Positions 1-15,000 of a stretch of 64,000 bases of DNA are shown piece after piece. The position numbers were made by a program, and so were the translations under genes. Position 1 is the stretch's first letter. The number at the start of each line of letters is the position of its first letter. The DNA comes from Opitutia bacterium UBA953 (GTDB lineage: Bacteria > Verrucomicrobiota > Verrucomicrobiia > Opitutales > UBA953). The notes under the pieces are model-generated. The model saw nothing but the letters and a program-made list of their open reading frames with translations. It was not told where the DNA came from and did no database searches. The stretch covers positions 39,415-103,414 of the forward strand of contig DBCR01000083.1 of NCBI GenBank assembly GCA_002293125.1, given 5' to 3'.

Positions 1-3000
1 TTACCGATCGTGGCGTTACCGGAGCCGAGGGCGCCGGCGTCGCTGACCGTGACCTTACCCTGCGCGACCGTGAGGCCGCCCGAGAAGGTGTTGGCCGCGG
101 CGAGGACGAGGTCGCCCGCGCCGGACTTGACGAGAGCGCCGGTGCCGAAGTTCATGCCGCCGTTGAACGTCGTCGCGCTCGTGGTGTGATCGAACTTGAT
201 CGTCGCCGTCGCACCGTCAGCCACCTTGAGGCGAGAGCCGAGGTCCTGGTTGTTGGTCGCTTCCCAGCGAAGGGTCGAGCTATCGGCCAGGTTGACGTTA
301 CCCGTGCTGCTGGGTCCGCCGAGGGCGTTCAAGTAGAAGCCGAGGACGCCTCCGTTGACGTTCACTTCGGCATTCGGGGCGAGCGTGCTGCCCGCGCCGT
401 CGATGATCCACTGGCCGACACCGTTCTTCACGATGGAGGAGAAGGCCTGGGCCGCATCGCCACCCTGCAAGAGGCCAGCGCTGTAGGTATTGTCCAAGAT
501 GCTCGTACCCGAGAGCGTCAGCGGACGACTGGTCGCCGTGGCCGGCGCGGTGTCGTCGAAGTCGATCTGGCCGGTACCGTTGACGAGCAGCGGGTTCACA
601 CCGCTGGTGGCGTGGAAGCCCGCGCCGCCGTCCTTGACGAGGAACGTACGGTCGAACGCGCCCGCTCCGGTGTACTCGACCGAGCCGCCGGCGAACACGA
701 GGTTCGCGTGGACGGTGGCGGAGGAGAGGCCGAGCTGCGCCTGGTCGGCGAACTTCAGGAAGCCGCCCGTCAGCGTGTTCGTACCCGTATAGGTCTTGGC
801 GGAGCCGCTCATGACGAGCGTACCCGCGCCGGACTTCGAGAGGCTCGAGACGCCCGTGACCGGAACCGCGTCGGCGTAGGAACCCGAGAAGGTCAGCACC
901 TTGCCCGCGTCGACGTTGAAGTCGCGCGAGGCGCTGGTGAGACCCACGTTGACGTTCTCCGCGGAGATCGTGGAATCAGCCGTCGCGGTGACATTACCCA
1001 GGAAGACCCACGAACCAGTGGGGGCCGGGGACACCGAGTCGCTGGTCAACTCGCCGCCGTTGAGCGTGATCGCCCCGAGGTAGGCGGTCTGCGTCAACGC
1101 GTCGGCGGTACCGCCGTTGAGCGTGAGCGGGACGCCGTAGGAAACGGTGCCCACCGAATCATTGCCGGTGACCTTGAAGAAGCTGCCCGGGAGATAAGTG
1201 CTGGTGAAGGCATCAAAATACGTGCCGCGGTTGACCACGATACCCGTCGAGGCGGCCAGCGCCGAGACCGCCGAGGCCGTCATGATGCCGTTGTTGACAA
1301 CGGCCCTGCCGCTGAAGGCGCTGCTAGCGGTCGCCAGGTCCAAGGTCATCCGGCTTTGCTGGACGACATCGCCCGTGCCCTCGATGGGACGGAACAGCTG
1401 ATAGTTGCCGGTGTAGTTGAAGCGCAACTGCCCCGGAGTGGTCACAACGACCTTGTTGGCGCTACCGAGATCGCCGGTGTCTCCGGCTAGGGTACCATCG
1501 CCGACCTGCAGGATACCATTGTCGACGAGGAAACGACCGGTGAAGCCGGAGTTGGCGGCGGTCAGGATGGTGATGCCGGAGCCGACGGAGCGCACGAAGC
1601 CCGACCCGCTCAATTCATTCGGGAAATTCAGGGTGCCCGTGCGATCCATACGCAGCTCTGCACCGGTCTCGATGTTCACCGGACCGAGGCCGAAGGAACC
1701 GATGTTGGTGATGTCGAGACGACCTGCCTGGATGTCGGTGAGACCGGCGTAATTATTCACCGCGCCGAAGGCCAGAACACCCGAGCCCGTCTTGGTCAGG
1801 TTGAGGACCTGCCCACCGCCGCCGTAGTTGTCCGTGAGGGCCCCGCTGAAGGTGAATGACGCGTTGTCGCCGCCGACCGTCAAGGTGCTCGGGGTGAGGG
1901 TCGAGGAGTTCGTGAAGAAGCCCGTGCCCAGGATCCGGTGGGTGATCTGGTTGAAGCCCGCGAGGTCGAAGCCCGAGGCGACGCCGGCCGTGAGGAACGT
2001 GTCCGGGGGCAGGCTGTTGTCACCCGCCCAGCGAACCACGCCGCCGGACACCGTGACGCCCGCGCCCTTGAGGTCGGCTTGCGTCGAGGGAACGCCCAGC
2101 AAGAGGACGCCATTACCGGTCTTGGTCAAGGCCGTGGAGCGATCGATGAGGTCGGTCAGCAGTCCGCCGCTGAGCGTGGCCGTGACGCCGTAGTTCGTGA
2201 CCCCGATGGTGCGCATGGCCGCCCCAAGACTGACCTTGCCGGCCAGGATGACGCCCGCACCCGCGCCCGAGCCACCGAAGGCGAAGTCGCCGTTCACCGT
2301 GACCGGGTTGGCGATCGTGCGGACCGTGCCGTCGCTGAGCAACGAGGTGCCCGCGCCGACCAGCAGGTCGCCGCGACCGACCGGGCCGCTGGTGATGGCC
2401 CCGAGGAGGAGGACGGTATTATTGCTAAACATCAACGCGCCGGCGTTCAGGTTGAAGGGGGAATTGAAGGTGCTCGCCCCACTCAAGGCCAGCACGCCCG
2501 AGCCCTGCTTGGTCAAGGTCTGCATGCCAGCGCTCTGCAGGATCGGGGCGCTGATGACGAGGCCCGTGGCCGCCAAACCGGCATGGACGGTGAGCACGGG
2601 GTCGCTGGCGCTGAATTCGAGGGAAGTCCCGGAGATGACGGGGACGGAGACGGGCGACTGATTGGTCGCGGTCACGGCGTTGGCGGCGGTCAGCGTGAGC
2701 TTGACGGCGGTCGCCAAGGTCGGGTTGGACATGCCCCCTTCGTTGTCGAAGAGCACGGCATTCAAGGTGTTGGTCCCGACGAGATTCAGGTTGGCGCCGC
2801 CCAGCAGGGAGATGCTGGAGGTCGCGGCGATCTGACTCTGGTTGTTCAACATGGACACCGTGGTGTTGGCGCCGCTGCCCCACCCGGACACGACGAGGTC
2901 GCCGGGGATCAGAACGTAGCCGCCGGGAGGCGCGTTGAGATTCAGGGTGCCCTGATTGACGAAGGTCGTGCCCAGGAAGTCGTTGGAGACCGGGCTGGAG

Positions 3001-6000
3001 GGAGTACGGAGGGCCAGCGTGCCGCCGCCGGACTTCACGAAGTTCATGGCGCCGGTGAGCGTCATGTTGAGGTTCATCGTGCCTTGGTTCGTGTAGACAT
3101 ACAGGTCCGAACCCGCCGCGGTGAGCGAGCTGACCGAGGTGTCGCCCTGCAGGGTGATCGTGCTGCCGTTGTTCGTGATGATGCCCACGCCGAGGGTGAT
3201 CGGGGCGTTGACGAACGTGAAATCCTGGTTGGCGCCGGCGGAAAGACGCCAGCTATTGGCCGAATGGGGGCCCGTGATGGTGCGAACCGTCGCACCATCA
3301 TTGTAATTACCCGTGGCGACGGTCGTATTGATGTCGCCACCCGTGAAATTGGTGGCGGGGTAGCCACCGCCCAAGTTGTACTGCTGACCCATGGCGACGA
3401 CGCCGAAGGTGGCGCTGTAAGTGGCGAAGGTCGAACCGTCCGCGACCGCCCAGCCACCGATGAGACCATTGACGAGGCTGGCGGTGCCAAACGGGGCGCT
3501 ATTGAGCTGCGTGAGGCGGATATTGGAGTTCTGGGTGAGGCCCTGGCCGCCAAGCGTGTTGATTCCGCCGCTGTTCAGGGTGGTCCAGCCGTTGAAGTTC
3601 ACCATCGGACGCACGCCCGCCGAGGCGACGACGAGGTTGCCGATGTCGATCCGGTTGGTCGCCCCCATGCTGATGTAGGGGTTGGAGTTGATCTGGACAC
3701 TCCCGCGCTCGATGTCGATGCGATCAAGGGTCAGCAGATTGTCGACCGAACCACCCCCGATGAAGGTCAAGGTACCGCCGGCAAGCGTGACGGTGTTGGC
3801 CGCCGCGATCCGGACCGGGCTGTCGACCGGGTTGAGACCGAAGTTATTGAGGAGGAGCGTACCCTGCGCGAGACGCAGGCCGGCCGTGCTGGCGAGCGAA
3901 CCAGAGTCGCGGAGTTCGAGCGTGCCGCCGCGGACCACGGTCGCACCGGTGTAGTCGCTGGCCGAGGTCAGCGTGGTCGTGGTGTTGCCCGAGCGCACGA
4001 AGCTGAGGCCGCCGGTGAGCCTGCCCCCGAAGGTGCTGTTGTCGGTCGTGGTGAAGACCGCGCCGGTCAGGCCGGTGACCGTGCCGCCCATGCCGGGCAG
4101 CGGGTTCGAACTGGCGAGGCCGCGGACCGTCTGGTTCTTCGCGCCAAGATCGAGGACGGCGCCCGTCCCGTTGAGCGTGACGAAGGGTAAGCCCATCGGG
4201 CCGGCCGTGGCCGAGATGGCCAACGTGTTATCCAGCCCAGAATTCAGGCGCAGCGTCCCGTTGTTGATGGCGACCGTGCCGGTGAAGAACCCGGTGCGTT
4301 CACCGAGCACCATGGTGCCACCGTTATCCAGGACGAAACCGCCCGTCGCAGCCGGAAGCAGCGAGGCGTTCACGGCGAGCGTGGCGCCCGGCAGGACGTG
4401 GAAGTAGGCTGAGCCGGTCGAGGGACCGACGAGCGTTCCCATGTCGAAGGTCGTTGTGCCATCCTTGACGAGGAATCCGGCGGCATTGGCGAGGGTCAGC
4501 GAGAGCAGCTCGCCCGAGGGGCCGAATTTGCCGAAGACACTCGACGCGAGACCCGAGACGACCGAAGCCGTGCCGCTGGTAGTCAGGGTATTGACGGTCG
4601 TCGGCGCGGTGAGGGTGGTCGCGCCGGTAAGCCGGGCATTGAACGTGCCGCCCAGCGTATTGGCCAGGATGCGCGTCTCGGTGGTGGTATCGAGGGCCCG
4701 CCCATTGCCCGTGACGCTGTCGATGGTCAGGAACCCCGTACCCACGCCCGTGGCGGAGGCATCGGCGAGGATATCGCCGCGGACGGCCTTGGTGAAGCTG
4801 GCATTGGCGCCGACGCCCTGCCCCGCCGAGAAGCCAGCGTTCGTGATGGCGAGGTTGGCCAGGCCGTTGCCTGTGAGCTCGCTGATACCGGCGATGACAA
4901 GGGAGCCGTTGGTCTGAACCGCATTGAGCGTGGCCACGCCGGTGACGGTGGCGTTGGCGCTCAGGAAGAGCGTCGTACCGTCGAGGATGCTGGCGATCGT
5001 CGTGTTGGCATTGATACCGGCACCCGTGATGAGCATGCCCGGGATGAGGCCCACGGTGCTCGGGACCGTCACCCTCGTCGAGTTGAGGGTCGTCGAGGCG
5101 CTGAGCGAGGCATTCGCGTAGGTCAGCGTGGTGACATTGAGCGACATGCCCTGCGCGGCGTTGGCCGAGAGCTCGATACGACCGCCGCCGTTGAGGGCGG
5201 AGAGCGTCGCGATACCTTCGGTGGTCGCGCCTGCGGCGGAACCGCCGATGAGGAGACGACCGCCCTGCATATTGACCGTGCCGCCGGCGGCGGTGCCGAG
5301 GCGGTTGCTGAGATTGGTGACCGAGTTGTCGAGCTGGAGCAGGCCGCCGTTATTGACATTGAAGATCGAGTTTGCCGTGGCGGTCGACACGAAGGCCTGA
5401 CCAGCGCCGGCGTAGGCGAGCGTGCCGCCGCTGACCGAGATGGCGCCGAAAGAGCCCGTGGTCGGCTGCACCGAGGACAACGTCAGTTTGCCTGTGCCGA
5501 TCTTGTTGATCTGGCCGAAGGCGGCGTCATTGAAGCGCATGAAGCGACCGGTGAAGGTCGTGTCCGCGTTGTTGAAGCCCACATTGAGGGTCGGGGTGCC
5601 GAACGAGCTGAAGATGTCGCCGGAGCCGGTCAGCCCGCCCCAGGTGGTGACGAGGTTGTTGAGGTCGAGGCGCGTGCCGGCGCCGAGGTTCAGCGTCGAG
5701 AAACGGGAGCCGGCATTGGCGACGCCCGTGCGGATACCGCCGGCGGCCACGAGGAACTCGCTGGTGAAGACGTTCTGGGCGCGGAAATCGAGCACGCCGT
5801 TGCCCGTCTTGGTGATGCCGCCGGTCGAGCCGACAACGCCTTGAAGGGCGAGCGCCGGGCGGAAGGGGTCGACGCTGGCGAATCCGCCGCCGGAAATCGG
5901 GGCGACATCGATGAAGTTGGGGGAGGCGCCGAAGTCGACACGACCCTCGATGACGGAGGTGGTGGTGACGTTAGCCGACGTGGCGAAAAGTCCGCCGGCA

Positions 6001-9000
6001 CCGATCGTCAGGACACCGGTGGAACCGGCGCCGGCGGGGCTCTGGATGTGGAAGGTGCGCAGGTAACCGGTGCCGTTGGAACCGTCGTTGTTGAAGGTGA
6101 GCTTCCGGAGGGTGTTGTTCCCGAAAAGGACGACGGAACCGTTCCCGTTGATGGTGACTTCGTTGTCCGGATGGATGGATGCCGCCCGGTAGGCGAGCAA
6201 CTGTCCGGGATTCTGCCAGGAACCATTGACGATGAGGCCCTTGGCCGGATCGGCGGCGAGCGGGATGGCTCCGCCGTTGGTGGAGACCACGATTTGACCG
6301 TTGGCGATGGTGGTGCCGCCGGTGTAGGTGTTGGTACCGACCAGTTGCCAGGTATTGGAGCCGCTCTTGGTGACGGCCATGTCGACTCCGACCGACGGAT
6401 TGACGAGATTGGAACGCATCACGTGCCAACCCGCGCCTTGGGCGTAGAGGAAGAGTTCGTTGCCGCCGGAGGTCACGTTGCCGACGCCATCGGCGCTGCC
6501 GATGAAGTGCGAGGCCGTGCTCCAAGCCATCAGGCCGCCAGTGGCGAGCGTCAGCGTCTTGCCGGCGGCGATATGGACGTTCTGGGTGGCCTGATTGGCG
6601 AAGCGCAGCGAGTTGATGGTGAGGTCATCGGTGAGCAGCAGCGTGTTGGTGATGGCCGAATCCAGGCTGATATTGGAGGTGGCCGTGGCGGTCGCGAGAG
6701 TGTTGGCGTCCGTGGTGGCGTTGGAATAGGCCGGGAAGCCGGCGGTGCCGAAGGCGCCGACACCGAGGGTCGGCGAGTAGGACGCGAAGTGGTGGGTACC
6801 CGCGGCCATCGTGCCGAAGACGGCCCAACCGCCGAGCATACCGTTGGTGAGCGTCGGGGCGGAGCCGTTGATGGCAGCGAGGGTGACGCGGTTCGCGGCG
6901 CCCGTGGTGAAGTTGGCGACGGTGCCCGGGGTGCGGACGAGGTTGTTGATGGCGAGCACCGAGCTGGCCTGGAAGCCATCGCCCGCGGTGACGATGAACT
7001 GCGAACCACCGGCCACGAGGTTGACGGTGCCGAGGGTCTCCGAGCTGGCCGACTGCTGGCGTCCGCGCAACTCGAGCAGGCCGCCCCGCAGGTTGACCAC
7101 GGCCGCGTCATTGATGCGATCCGGGTTATCCGTCAGGCTGTTGGCATTCTCGAGGTAGAGGTTGGCGGAATTGATATTCAACGCGCTGGTGGCGGTGAAG
7201 GCGGCGTCGCCATACATCACGGTCAAGCCGCCGTTGATGGTCGTGGAACCGATGTGGCTGTTGACACCCCAGAGGTTGAGGGTGTTCAGGCCGGAACGAG
7301 TCAGGCTGACGTTGCCGGTCAGGCGGGCCGCGAACTGGCGTCCGTTATTATCGGCGTTGATGAGCAGGTGACCGGGCCCGCCGGTGCTGGTGATCGTGGT
7401 GCCCTGGTTGGTGATCGTCGACTCGGTGAAGCTGCCGAAGAAGAGCTGGGAGTTGCCGTTGAGGTCCAGGGTTCCGCCGATGGCAGCGAAGTAGTTGTTC
7501 GCCTGAATGGCGTTGAGGCTGCCAAGCTTGACGGTGCCCTGGTTGAGCATGAAGAGACCGCTCAGGGTGTTCACACCCAGACCGTTGAGCCCGTTGACCG
7601 CCGACGTCGGGGGAGCGATCGTGAGCGTGCCCGATCCCGCCTTGATGAGCGACGGACTGCCGTTGCCGATGCCGTTGCCACCCGCGAGGGCGGAGGAAAG
7701 CGTCAGGTCACCAAAAGCCCAGACGTGGAGGGCGGCGGTGCTGGCGGCCACCTGATTGATGACGCCACCCGTGATCACGGAGGTACTTCCAGGGCGGACG
7801 AGGATGCCGCCGGAGCGCAGGCTGAATTGCACCCCATCGGCGATGGCCAGACCGGCCCCGCCCTCGATGGTGAGCGAGTTGCGTTGGGTGTTGAGCGCGA
7901 CAGCCAGGTTACCCGGGCTCGCCGCGGTGAGCAGCACGTTCGAATTCGTCGTCACGCCTTGGGCCGTGCCACCGAAGAGACTCGGATTGATCTCATACTC
8001 CCGCTCGGTGTCCAACGAGCGGAGGTAATTGACGCCGGCGTTGACGCCGGAGGTCGCGAACGAAAGGTTCGCGTTATGGGCGCCCGAGTAATTCAGGTCG
8101 ACGACGGCCCACGGCAGGATACCGCGGTTCAAGGCTAGCGCAGTACCGGTCTCGCCCGAGAGCGTCGGATTGTTGGTGAAATGGATCGAGGCCCGACCCG
8201 GGCCGGGCGCGATGCCGACTCCGCGGAAGAGCATCGAGGCGCCAGGAGCGACGGCGGTCTGCACCGGGGCGTTATTTCCCCAGGCGGCGCCACGGAAAGT
8301 CAGGATGACCGCGCCGGCCAAGTTGGATTGCGCCTTGAGGCTGACGACGGAAAGGCCCTTGAGGAACGTGGTGTCGGCGAAATTCTCGGTGGAATTACCG
8401 GCGATGTTGATGGTGCCGATCAGGTCCAGATTACCGCCACGGAACGAGATGTTCTTATAGTTACTCTGCTGGGAATTGCTGAAACGGCCGTTGGCCAGGT
8501 TGACGGTCGTGTTGTCGAGGCGAAGGGTCGAGCCCACGTCCAGGAAAACCCGGGAGCGCCAGGAGCCATTGCCATCGGCCAACACGGTGCCCTGGCGGAT
8601 CTCGAGCCCGGAGCCGTTCTGATCGATGACCTCGGTGCCGTTCGCACCGGTGATACGGAAGGTGCCCGCGCCGAATTTCTCCACCCGCCCGAACCGGATG
8701 GCGGACGACTCGGGGACGGACATCTCGAGTTGACCGAGGATGATGTCACCGGAGGCCACGAGTCGAAGCACGTTGTTGGCGGGACCGGCGTTCAGGATGC
8801 CGCCGAAGATCCGGAGGGTCGAATTCGCATCGGCGCCGATGACCGCGTCGAAGGGCAGCGTCAGAAGGCCGGAGACGGTGTTGTCGCCGCTGACGCTCTG
8901 AAGCTGGCCGCCGAAGTTGACGCCGCCTTGGAGCTGGCCCGCGTTACCCTGGAGGGTGATGGCGTTGGTGAGCTCGAACCCGCCGGCGAGTTGGAGGGCC

Positions 9001-12000
9001 GTGCCGATGGCGTTCGAGGTCGGCGAGATCGAAATCGGGCCGGTGCCCGCGGAGAGGGCGTTATTGAGGCGGACGACGCCGGAGTTGATGGTCAGACCAC
9101 CCGTCCAGCCGGGGTTGGCCGAGGCGAGGATGAGGTTGCCGGAGCCATTCTTGGTCAGGTTATTCGTCAGCGCCGAGAAGGTGAAGGGGGTCGCGAGGGT
9201 GAGCGTCTGGCCCAACTGCACACCCAACCCGTTGGCGGCGGCGTTGAGGTTGATGACACGGCTGGTGGAGAAGGTCCCGGTGACATTGAGGCCAGTGGTG
9301 GCCCCGCCGCCATTGACAGCAAGGGTGACGGAGTTGCCGGCATGGCCCAGGGCCGCGTCGGAGTTGATGGTCAGCAGGCCGCCTTGGACGTCGACGGTGC
9401 GACCCGCGCCCCCGAAGGAATTCACGCCGTTAAGGACGAGGTTACCTGCGCCCAGCTTGGTGAGCACGAAGCCCTGAGCGGCGTCGCCGATGGCGCCACC
9501 GACGGTCAGGGTGTTGGCGGAGACGGTCAGCGCTGCGAAATCCTTGAGGGCCACGGCACCCGCGCCGAGGTCATAGGAATTCGAGCCGGTGAAGGTGAAA
9601 CCGGCATTCCACTCGAGGGTGTTGGCACCCGTGTTGGCCAGGGGCACGCCCGAGGTGTTGTTAAGGGTGATGCCAGAGCCGAAGAAGAGCGGTCCGGTAC
9701 CGAAGGCCGAGGCGGAGCCGATGTTGACCGTGCCGAGCTCGATGTTGAGTCCGCCCGCGCCCGTGCCCGCGCCCGAAAGCGTGAGCGTGCCCGCGCCGGC
9801 CTTGGTGACCGGAGCAGTGTAAGTCACGCCACCCGAGAGGGTCAGCGAGGAGCCGTTGAGGCCCGTGCCGTCGACCGTCCAAGCCTGGACGCCGAGGGTG
9901 GTGAGCGGAGCGGAGATCGTGATGATGCCGGCGTTGGCCTGGACTTCGATGCCGTTGTTGGAGCTGCCCGGATAGACGGAGAGCGCACCGCCGATACCTG
10001 GAGCGACGGTGAAGGCGGTGACACCAGCCGGCGTCGACGTGAAGATGAGACTGTCCACCGTCAGGGCCGCGTCGAGGGTGGTCGCGACGGTCGGACCGAC
10101 CGCGTTGACGGTGCTGAAGATGAGGGTGTCGGTGAGCGACGGGACGGCCGTCGCGGGCGTGGCGCCGGCGAGGTCGGTGGACCAGGAACCCGCGGCATTC
10201 CAGGAGGCGCCGGTGACGCCGTTGAAGTAAAGGTTGATGATCGGGCTCGCGTTGAGCATCAACGCGGTGCCGCCGGAGGACGTGGTGTCGAACTTGTAGT
10301 TCAGGCCAGCCGGAGCGCTGCCGAGGATCCAATTCGTGAGATTGAGGCCGCCGGCGGCGCTGAGGAGCGTGTACGAACCGGCGCTGACGGCACCGAGCCC
10401 GTTGAGGTTGAGCTTGACCGAGCCGCCGATCACGGAGGCGGCGTCGACGACGATGGAGTCGTTGGAACCGGCGACGAGGCCGAGGTCGAAGCCGAGGGCG
10501 GAGCCGGTGGTCAGGCTGAGGATCGTCGAGCCGAGCGGGGCCACCGTGCCGTCGAAGAGGTTGAGCGTCGCGCCGGTGGCGACGTTGAGCGCGGAGACCC
10601 CGCCCGTTGTGAAGCCGGCGCCGAGGGTGCCCTGCGAGACGGTGACGACGCCGCCGTTGAGGTTGACCGGTCCGGCGATGGCGATCTTGCCGAGGCCGGT
10701 CTTGGTCAGGTTAGCCGCGCCCGTCGAGCCGACGGTGCCACCGAGATTCAGGGTCGCGAAGCGGTTGACGACGTTGACGGTCGCGCCGGTGGCGCCGACG
10801 GTGATGTTCTGCGCCGCCGAGGTGCTGACCGGAACCGCCTGGGTGCCGACCTCTACAAAGGAGAGCGTGCCGCCGTCGACGACGACGGAGCCTGCGCCGA
10901 GGTTGGCGCCCGCGCTGAAGGCCACCGTGCCGGCGTTGACCTGGAGTTGGCCGGTGAAGCTATTGGCGCCCGAGAGCGTGACGAGGCCGGTCGTCGTCTT
11001 CACGACATTCACGCCCGCGAGGATGGCCGAGACGGTGCCGGCGCGGAGATCGAACGCCTGGGTCGAGGTCAGCTTACCGGAAGATCCGGAGATCGTGCCG
11101 GACGTGAGGACGACGCGGTCCACGGTCTCATCGAAGGTCGTCACGTTGAACGTGCCGCCATTGACAGTGAGGAGAGAGGTATCGTTGAGGACGCCGCTCG
11201 CACCGAGCGACAAGGTGCCCGCGGTGACGGTGGTGCCGCTATCGTAAGTATTGAGGCCCGAGAGGAAGAGCGTACCTGCCCCGACCTTGGTCAGGCTCGC
11301 GCCGACGCCATCGATGGTACCGGAAATCGAGACGTTGCTCGCGCCGCCCACCGTGAGGGCGTTCGCCCCGGCGACAATCGCGGTCGTACCGGCGAGGAAC
11401 AGCGTGCCGGCGTCGGACTGGATCAACGTCGATCCTGCGAGGGTGATCTGACCGTTGAAGGAGTTGTCACCGCTGAGATTACGCAGCGCGCCGGTGCCAC
11501 CGACGCCCGTGCCGGTGACCGACAGTCCCTCGGCAGCGATGGACGCGAGGCCGAAGAGTTCGAGGGCCGCGCCCGAGGCGACGGTCGTGGCACCGGCTGC
11601 GGTGCCGAGCGCGCCGGCGTTCGAGACGCTGAGCGTGCCGACGTTGACGGCGATGGCGCCGTCAAAGGTGTTCGCGCCCGAGAGCGTGAGCTTGCCCGCG
11701 CCGTTCTTGACCAGGCTGGCCGTGGTGCCGGTGAGGGCGCCGCTGACGACGAGGTTGCCCGCGCCGTCGAAGGTGACGACGTGGGTATCCGCTGCGAGCG
11801 TACCGCCCAAGGTGAGCGTGCCGGCGTCGGACTGGATCAGCGTGGCGCCTCCGAGGGTGACCGTACCGCCGAAGGAATTGGTGCCGCTGAGGTTGCGGAG
11901 CGCACCAGTGGAACCGATACCGGTGCCGATGACGGCGAGGGCTTCATCGCCGACGGCGATACCGCCGCGCAGCTCGAGGGCCGCGCCGTTCGCGACGAGG

Positions 12001-15000
12001 GTGCCGCCGGTCGTATTGCCGAGGGCGGTCGAGTGGCCGACAGCCAGGAGGCCGGAGGAGACCGTCGTGAGGCCGGCATAACTGCTCGCGCCCGTGAGCA
12101 CGATGGTCCCGGTGCCGTTGAGCGTGAGGGTGCCCGGGCCGGAGATGGCATTCGCGGCGGCGTAGGTGCCAGCGCGATTGAAGATAAGCACCGTGTTATT
12201 GACGACCGCGCCCAGGCCGAGCGTGCCGGAGTCCAAGCCCGTGCCGACCTGGAGCGTGCCGTCCGCGATGGTGAAGGCCCCCGTGAAACCATGGGTCCCC
12301 TCGAGGATCAAGGTGCCCGCCGTGGTCTTGACGAGAGCGCCGCCACCGTTGATTTCAGCGACGTTGCGGAGCGTGCCCGACTCGAGTTGGACGTTGTTGA
12401 TCGGGCGGGTGGAGGTACCGATCGAGAAGCCGTTGAGGTCCAACGAGCCATTCGCGAGGCTCAGGGTCGAGGTGACCGAGGTGAAACCGTTGCCGGCGCC
12501 CTTGGCGATCGAGTTGCGGACATCGACCGTGCCGCCCGTGATGTTGAACGCAGCGAGGGAGGTGCCGTTGACGTTGGTGGAATTACCGAGGGTGACCGGT
12601 CCGTTGATGGTGACGACGCCGCCGGAGATATTGACGGTGCCGGAAGCGATCTGGGACGAGGCGTGGGTCGAGGTGCTGGGCGCGATGCTCAGGCCGGTCG
12701 CCCCGATGACGACGGTACCGCCGCCGAGGTTGAGCGTGCCCGAAGTAGTACCCGTGCTGGCACCGACGGTGTTGCGGCGGTCGCCGAGAATGACGGAAGT
12801 GACGTCGAGCACCCCTTGATTCATGCTGAAGGTGGCCGTGGTCGAATTGCCGTCATTGCCCGTCCGGGCGCCGACGAAGAGCGTTCTGGCCAGGATGTCG
12901 ACGGTATGGTCGCGGAGGTCCATGACCTTGAACGTGACGGCGCCGGTCGTGGAGCCGACCACACCCACGTTGATGTCCGCCCGGCCGGTGCCCGCGCGAT
13001 TGCGGATGACGAGCGAGCCGAGCGTGGCATCGAAGAAGTTGAGCGTGGCGTCGGAACGATTGCTCCCGACGGTGATGGTGTTGGCGTTTAGCGTGTTGAC
13101 CCCGGCGCCGAGGCGCAGCAACTGGGTGACGTTGTCCGCCTGAGCATCAACCACGAGGTTGGCGGCCACGATGGTGCTCGTGGGAGCGAGGATCACCGAC
13201 GAACCAGCGCCGCCGCCCGGGCTACCGTCGGCGTTGGTGGGGTCGCCGATGCGGAAGGTGCCGCCGGCCAGGCCGGCGTAGAAAGATGAGAGGCCCGACA
13301 TGTCGACCATCGCACGATTGGTGACGTTAGTCGACGTACTCGCCCCGAACTGGACGTTGATGAGCGCGGAATTACCCACGCTACCGATCAGGAAGCTGCC
13401 GCCGCCGGTGAGGCGCAGGCGGGTCGCCGTGGTGGCGCCGGAGTTGAATCCGACCGTGACCGGACCGTTGATGCGGAAGGTGTGACCAGCGCCGACGGTG
13501 ATGAGATTATCCGCGACAGCGCTATTATTGCGCACCGTGAGCCCGCCGAAAGTGGCGCCGCCATTCGTGAGATCGAGGGCCGAGACGACCGTCGAGCCGG
13601 CGACGTTACCGAAGTTCAGGAAACCGTTGGTATCGAACTGGCCTGGCGCGGCGACCGAGATGGCACCGATGCTGCCGAGGGTGACCGTGCCGTTGCCGGT
13701 CACGATGTTACCCGCCGGCATGGCGTAGGCATCCGTCCGGGCGAACACGAGGTTACCCGCGTTGTCGATCGGACCGCGGCCGATGGCGCCCTCGGTGGCG
13801 AAGGCGCCGACCTGGACCGTGGTCGCGGCACCGATGGTCGTGGTGCCGGTATAGGTATTAGCCCCGAGCAGGGTCACCGTACCCGAACCCGTGAGGCTCA
13901 GGCCCATGCGTCGGGTACCGGTTCCAAGGACGTCCTGGAAGACGACGCCCAAGCTGGAGGTCCCGGCAAGATAGGTGAGGACGGAGTCAGCGCTGGTGCT
14001 GCTATTGCCGATGACTTGATTCGACGCTACGCCGCCCAAGCCGACGTTAAGCGCCGAGACCGTCTGGTTGAAGCCGCCGAGGTCGAGTACACCGACGGTG
14101 CCGGCACCGCCCAGGGTCAGGGCGCCGACCGAGAAGGCGTCGTTGGCACCCAAGCGGGCCGTGCCGTTCGAAATGATCGTGCCACCCGTGTAGGCGTTGG
14201 TGCTGCCGAAGGCCAGCGTGCCGCCGCCGGCGTAGCCGATGGCGATACGGGTGTTCGGAGCGGTCTCGACAAGGGCGCCGCCGAAGGAGACGACCCCGCC
14301 CCCGGTGAAGGTCAGGGTGGCGCTGCCGACGGCGCTATTGCGCACGATCTGGTTGGCCGCGACGCCATCCGTAGCGAGGCTGACCAGCGACTTGCTGTAG
14401 CCGTTCAGTTCGAGGGTCGCGCTGTTACCGGCGCTACCGAGCACGACGCGATCCGAATTCGTCCAGGCCGAGGCGGCGCCGATGACGAGCGTACCGCTCT
14501 CGATCCGGGTGAAGCCGGAGTAGTTGTTGAGACCCGCGAGCGTGAGCTCGCCTCCGGTCGCCATACGGCTGACGAAGTCGCCGGCGCCGTTGACGGTGTT
14601 GGTGAAGGTCAGGCTGCCTGAGCGACTGATGACGAGGGTGCCGTCATTGATGACGACGGCGGAAGGCGGCAGCGCGCCGACGGTGCCGGCGTTGCCGACC
14701 TGCAGGGTGGCGCCGGAAGCGACCGTGGTCGTCCCCTGATAGACGTTCGCGCCCGTGAGCACGAGGGTGCCCGCGTCGACGGAGAGGCCGCCGAGACCGC
14801 CGATCACGGAGCCGATCGCCGCCGAGCCGGCGGTGTTGACGCGCAGGGAACCGTCGACCGTGAGGACGCCGGCACCACCGATGGAGCCGCCGTTGCCGAG
14901 GGTAAGGGTCTGACCGGAAGCGACGTTCGTGCCGCCGTCATGACCGAAGGAACCCGTGAGCGTCATGTTGCCGCCGCCGAGGACGGTCAACGAGCCAGCG

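Noticed and set aside
8181..13091. Plus-strand open frame of 1636 codons (and similar long plus-strand frames at 1938-4190, 5841-8138, 15858-18269, 18465-20507, 22389-26279)
   Set aside because: They lie antisense to the giant gene, encode Gly/Arg/Asp/Glu-rich text without recognisable domains, and arise because the GC-rich codons of the minus-strand protein rarely give stops in this frame.
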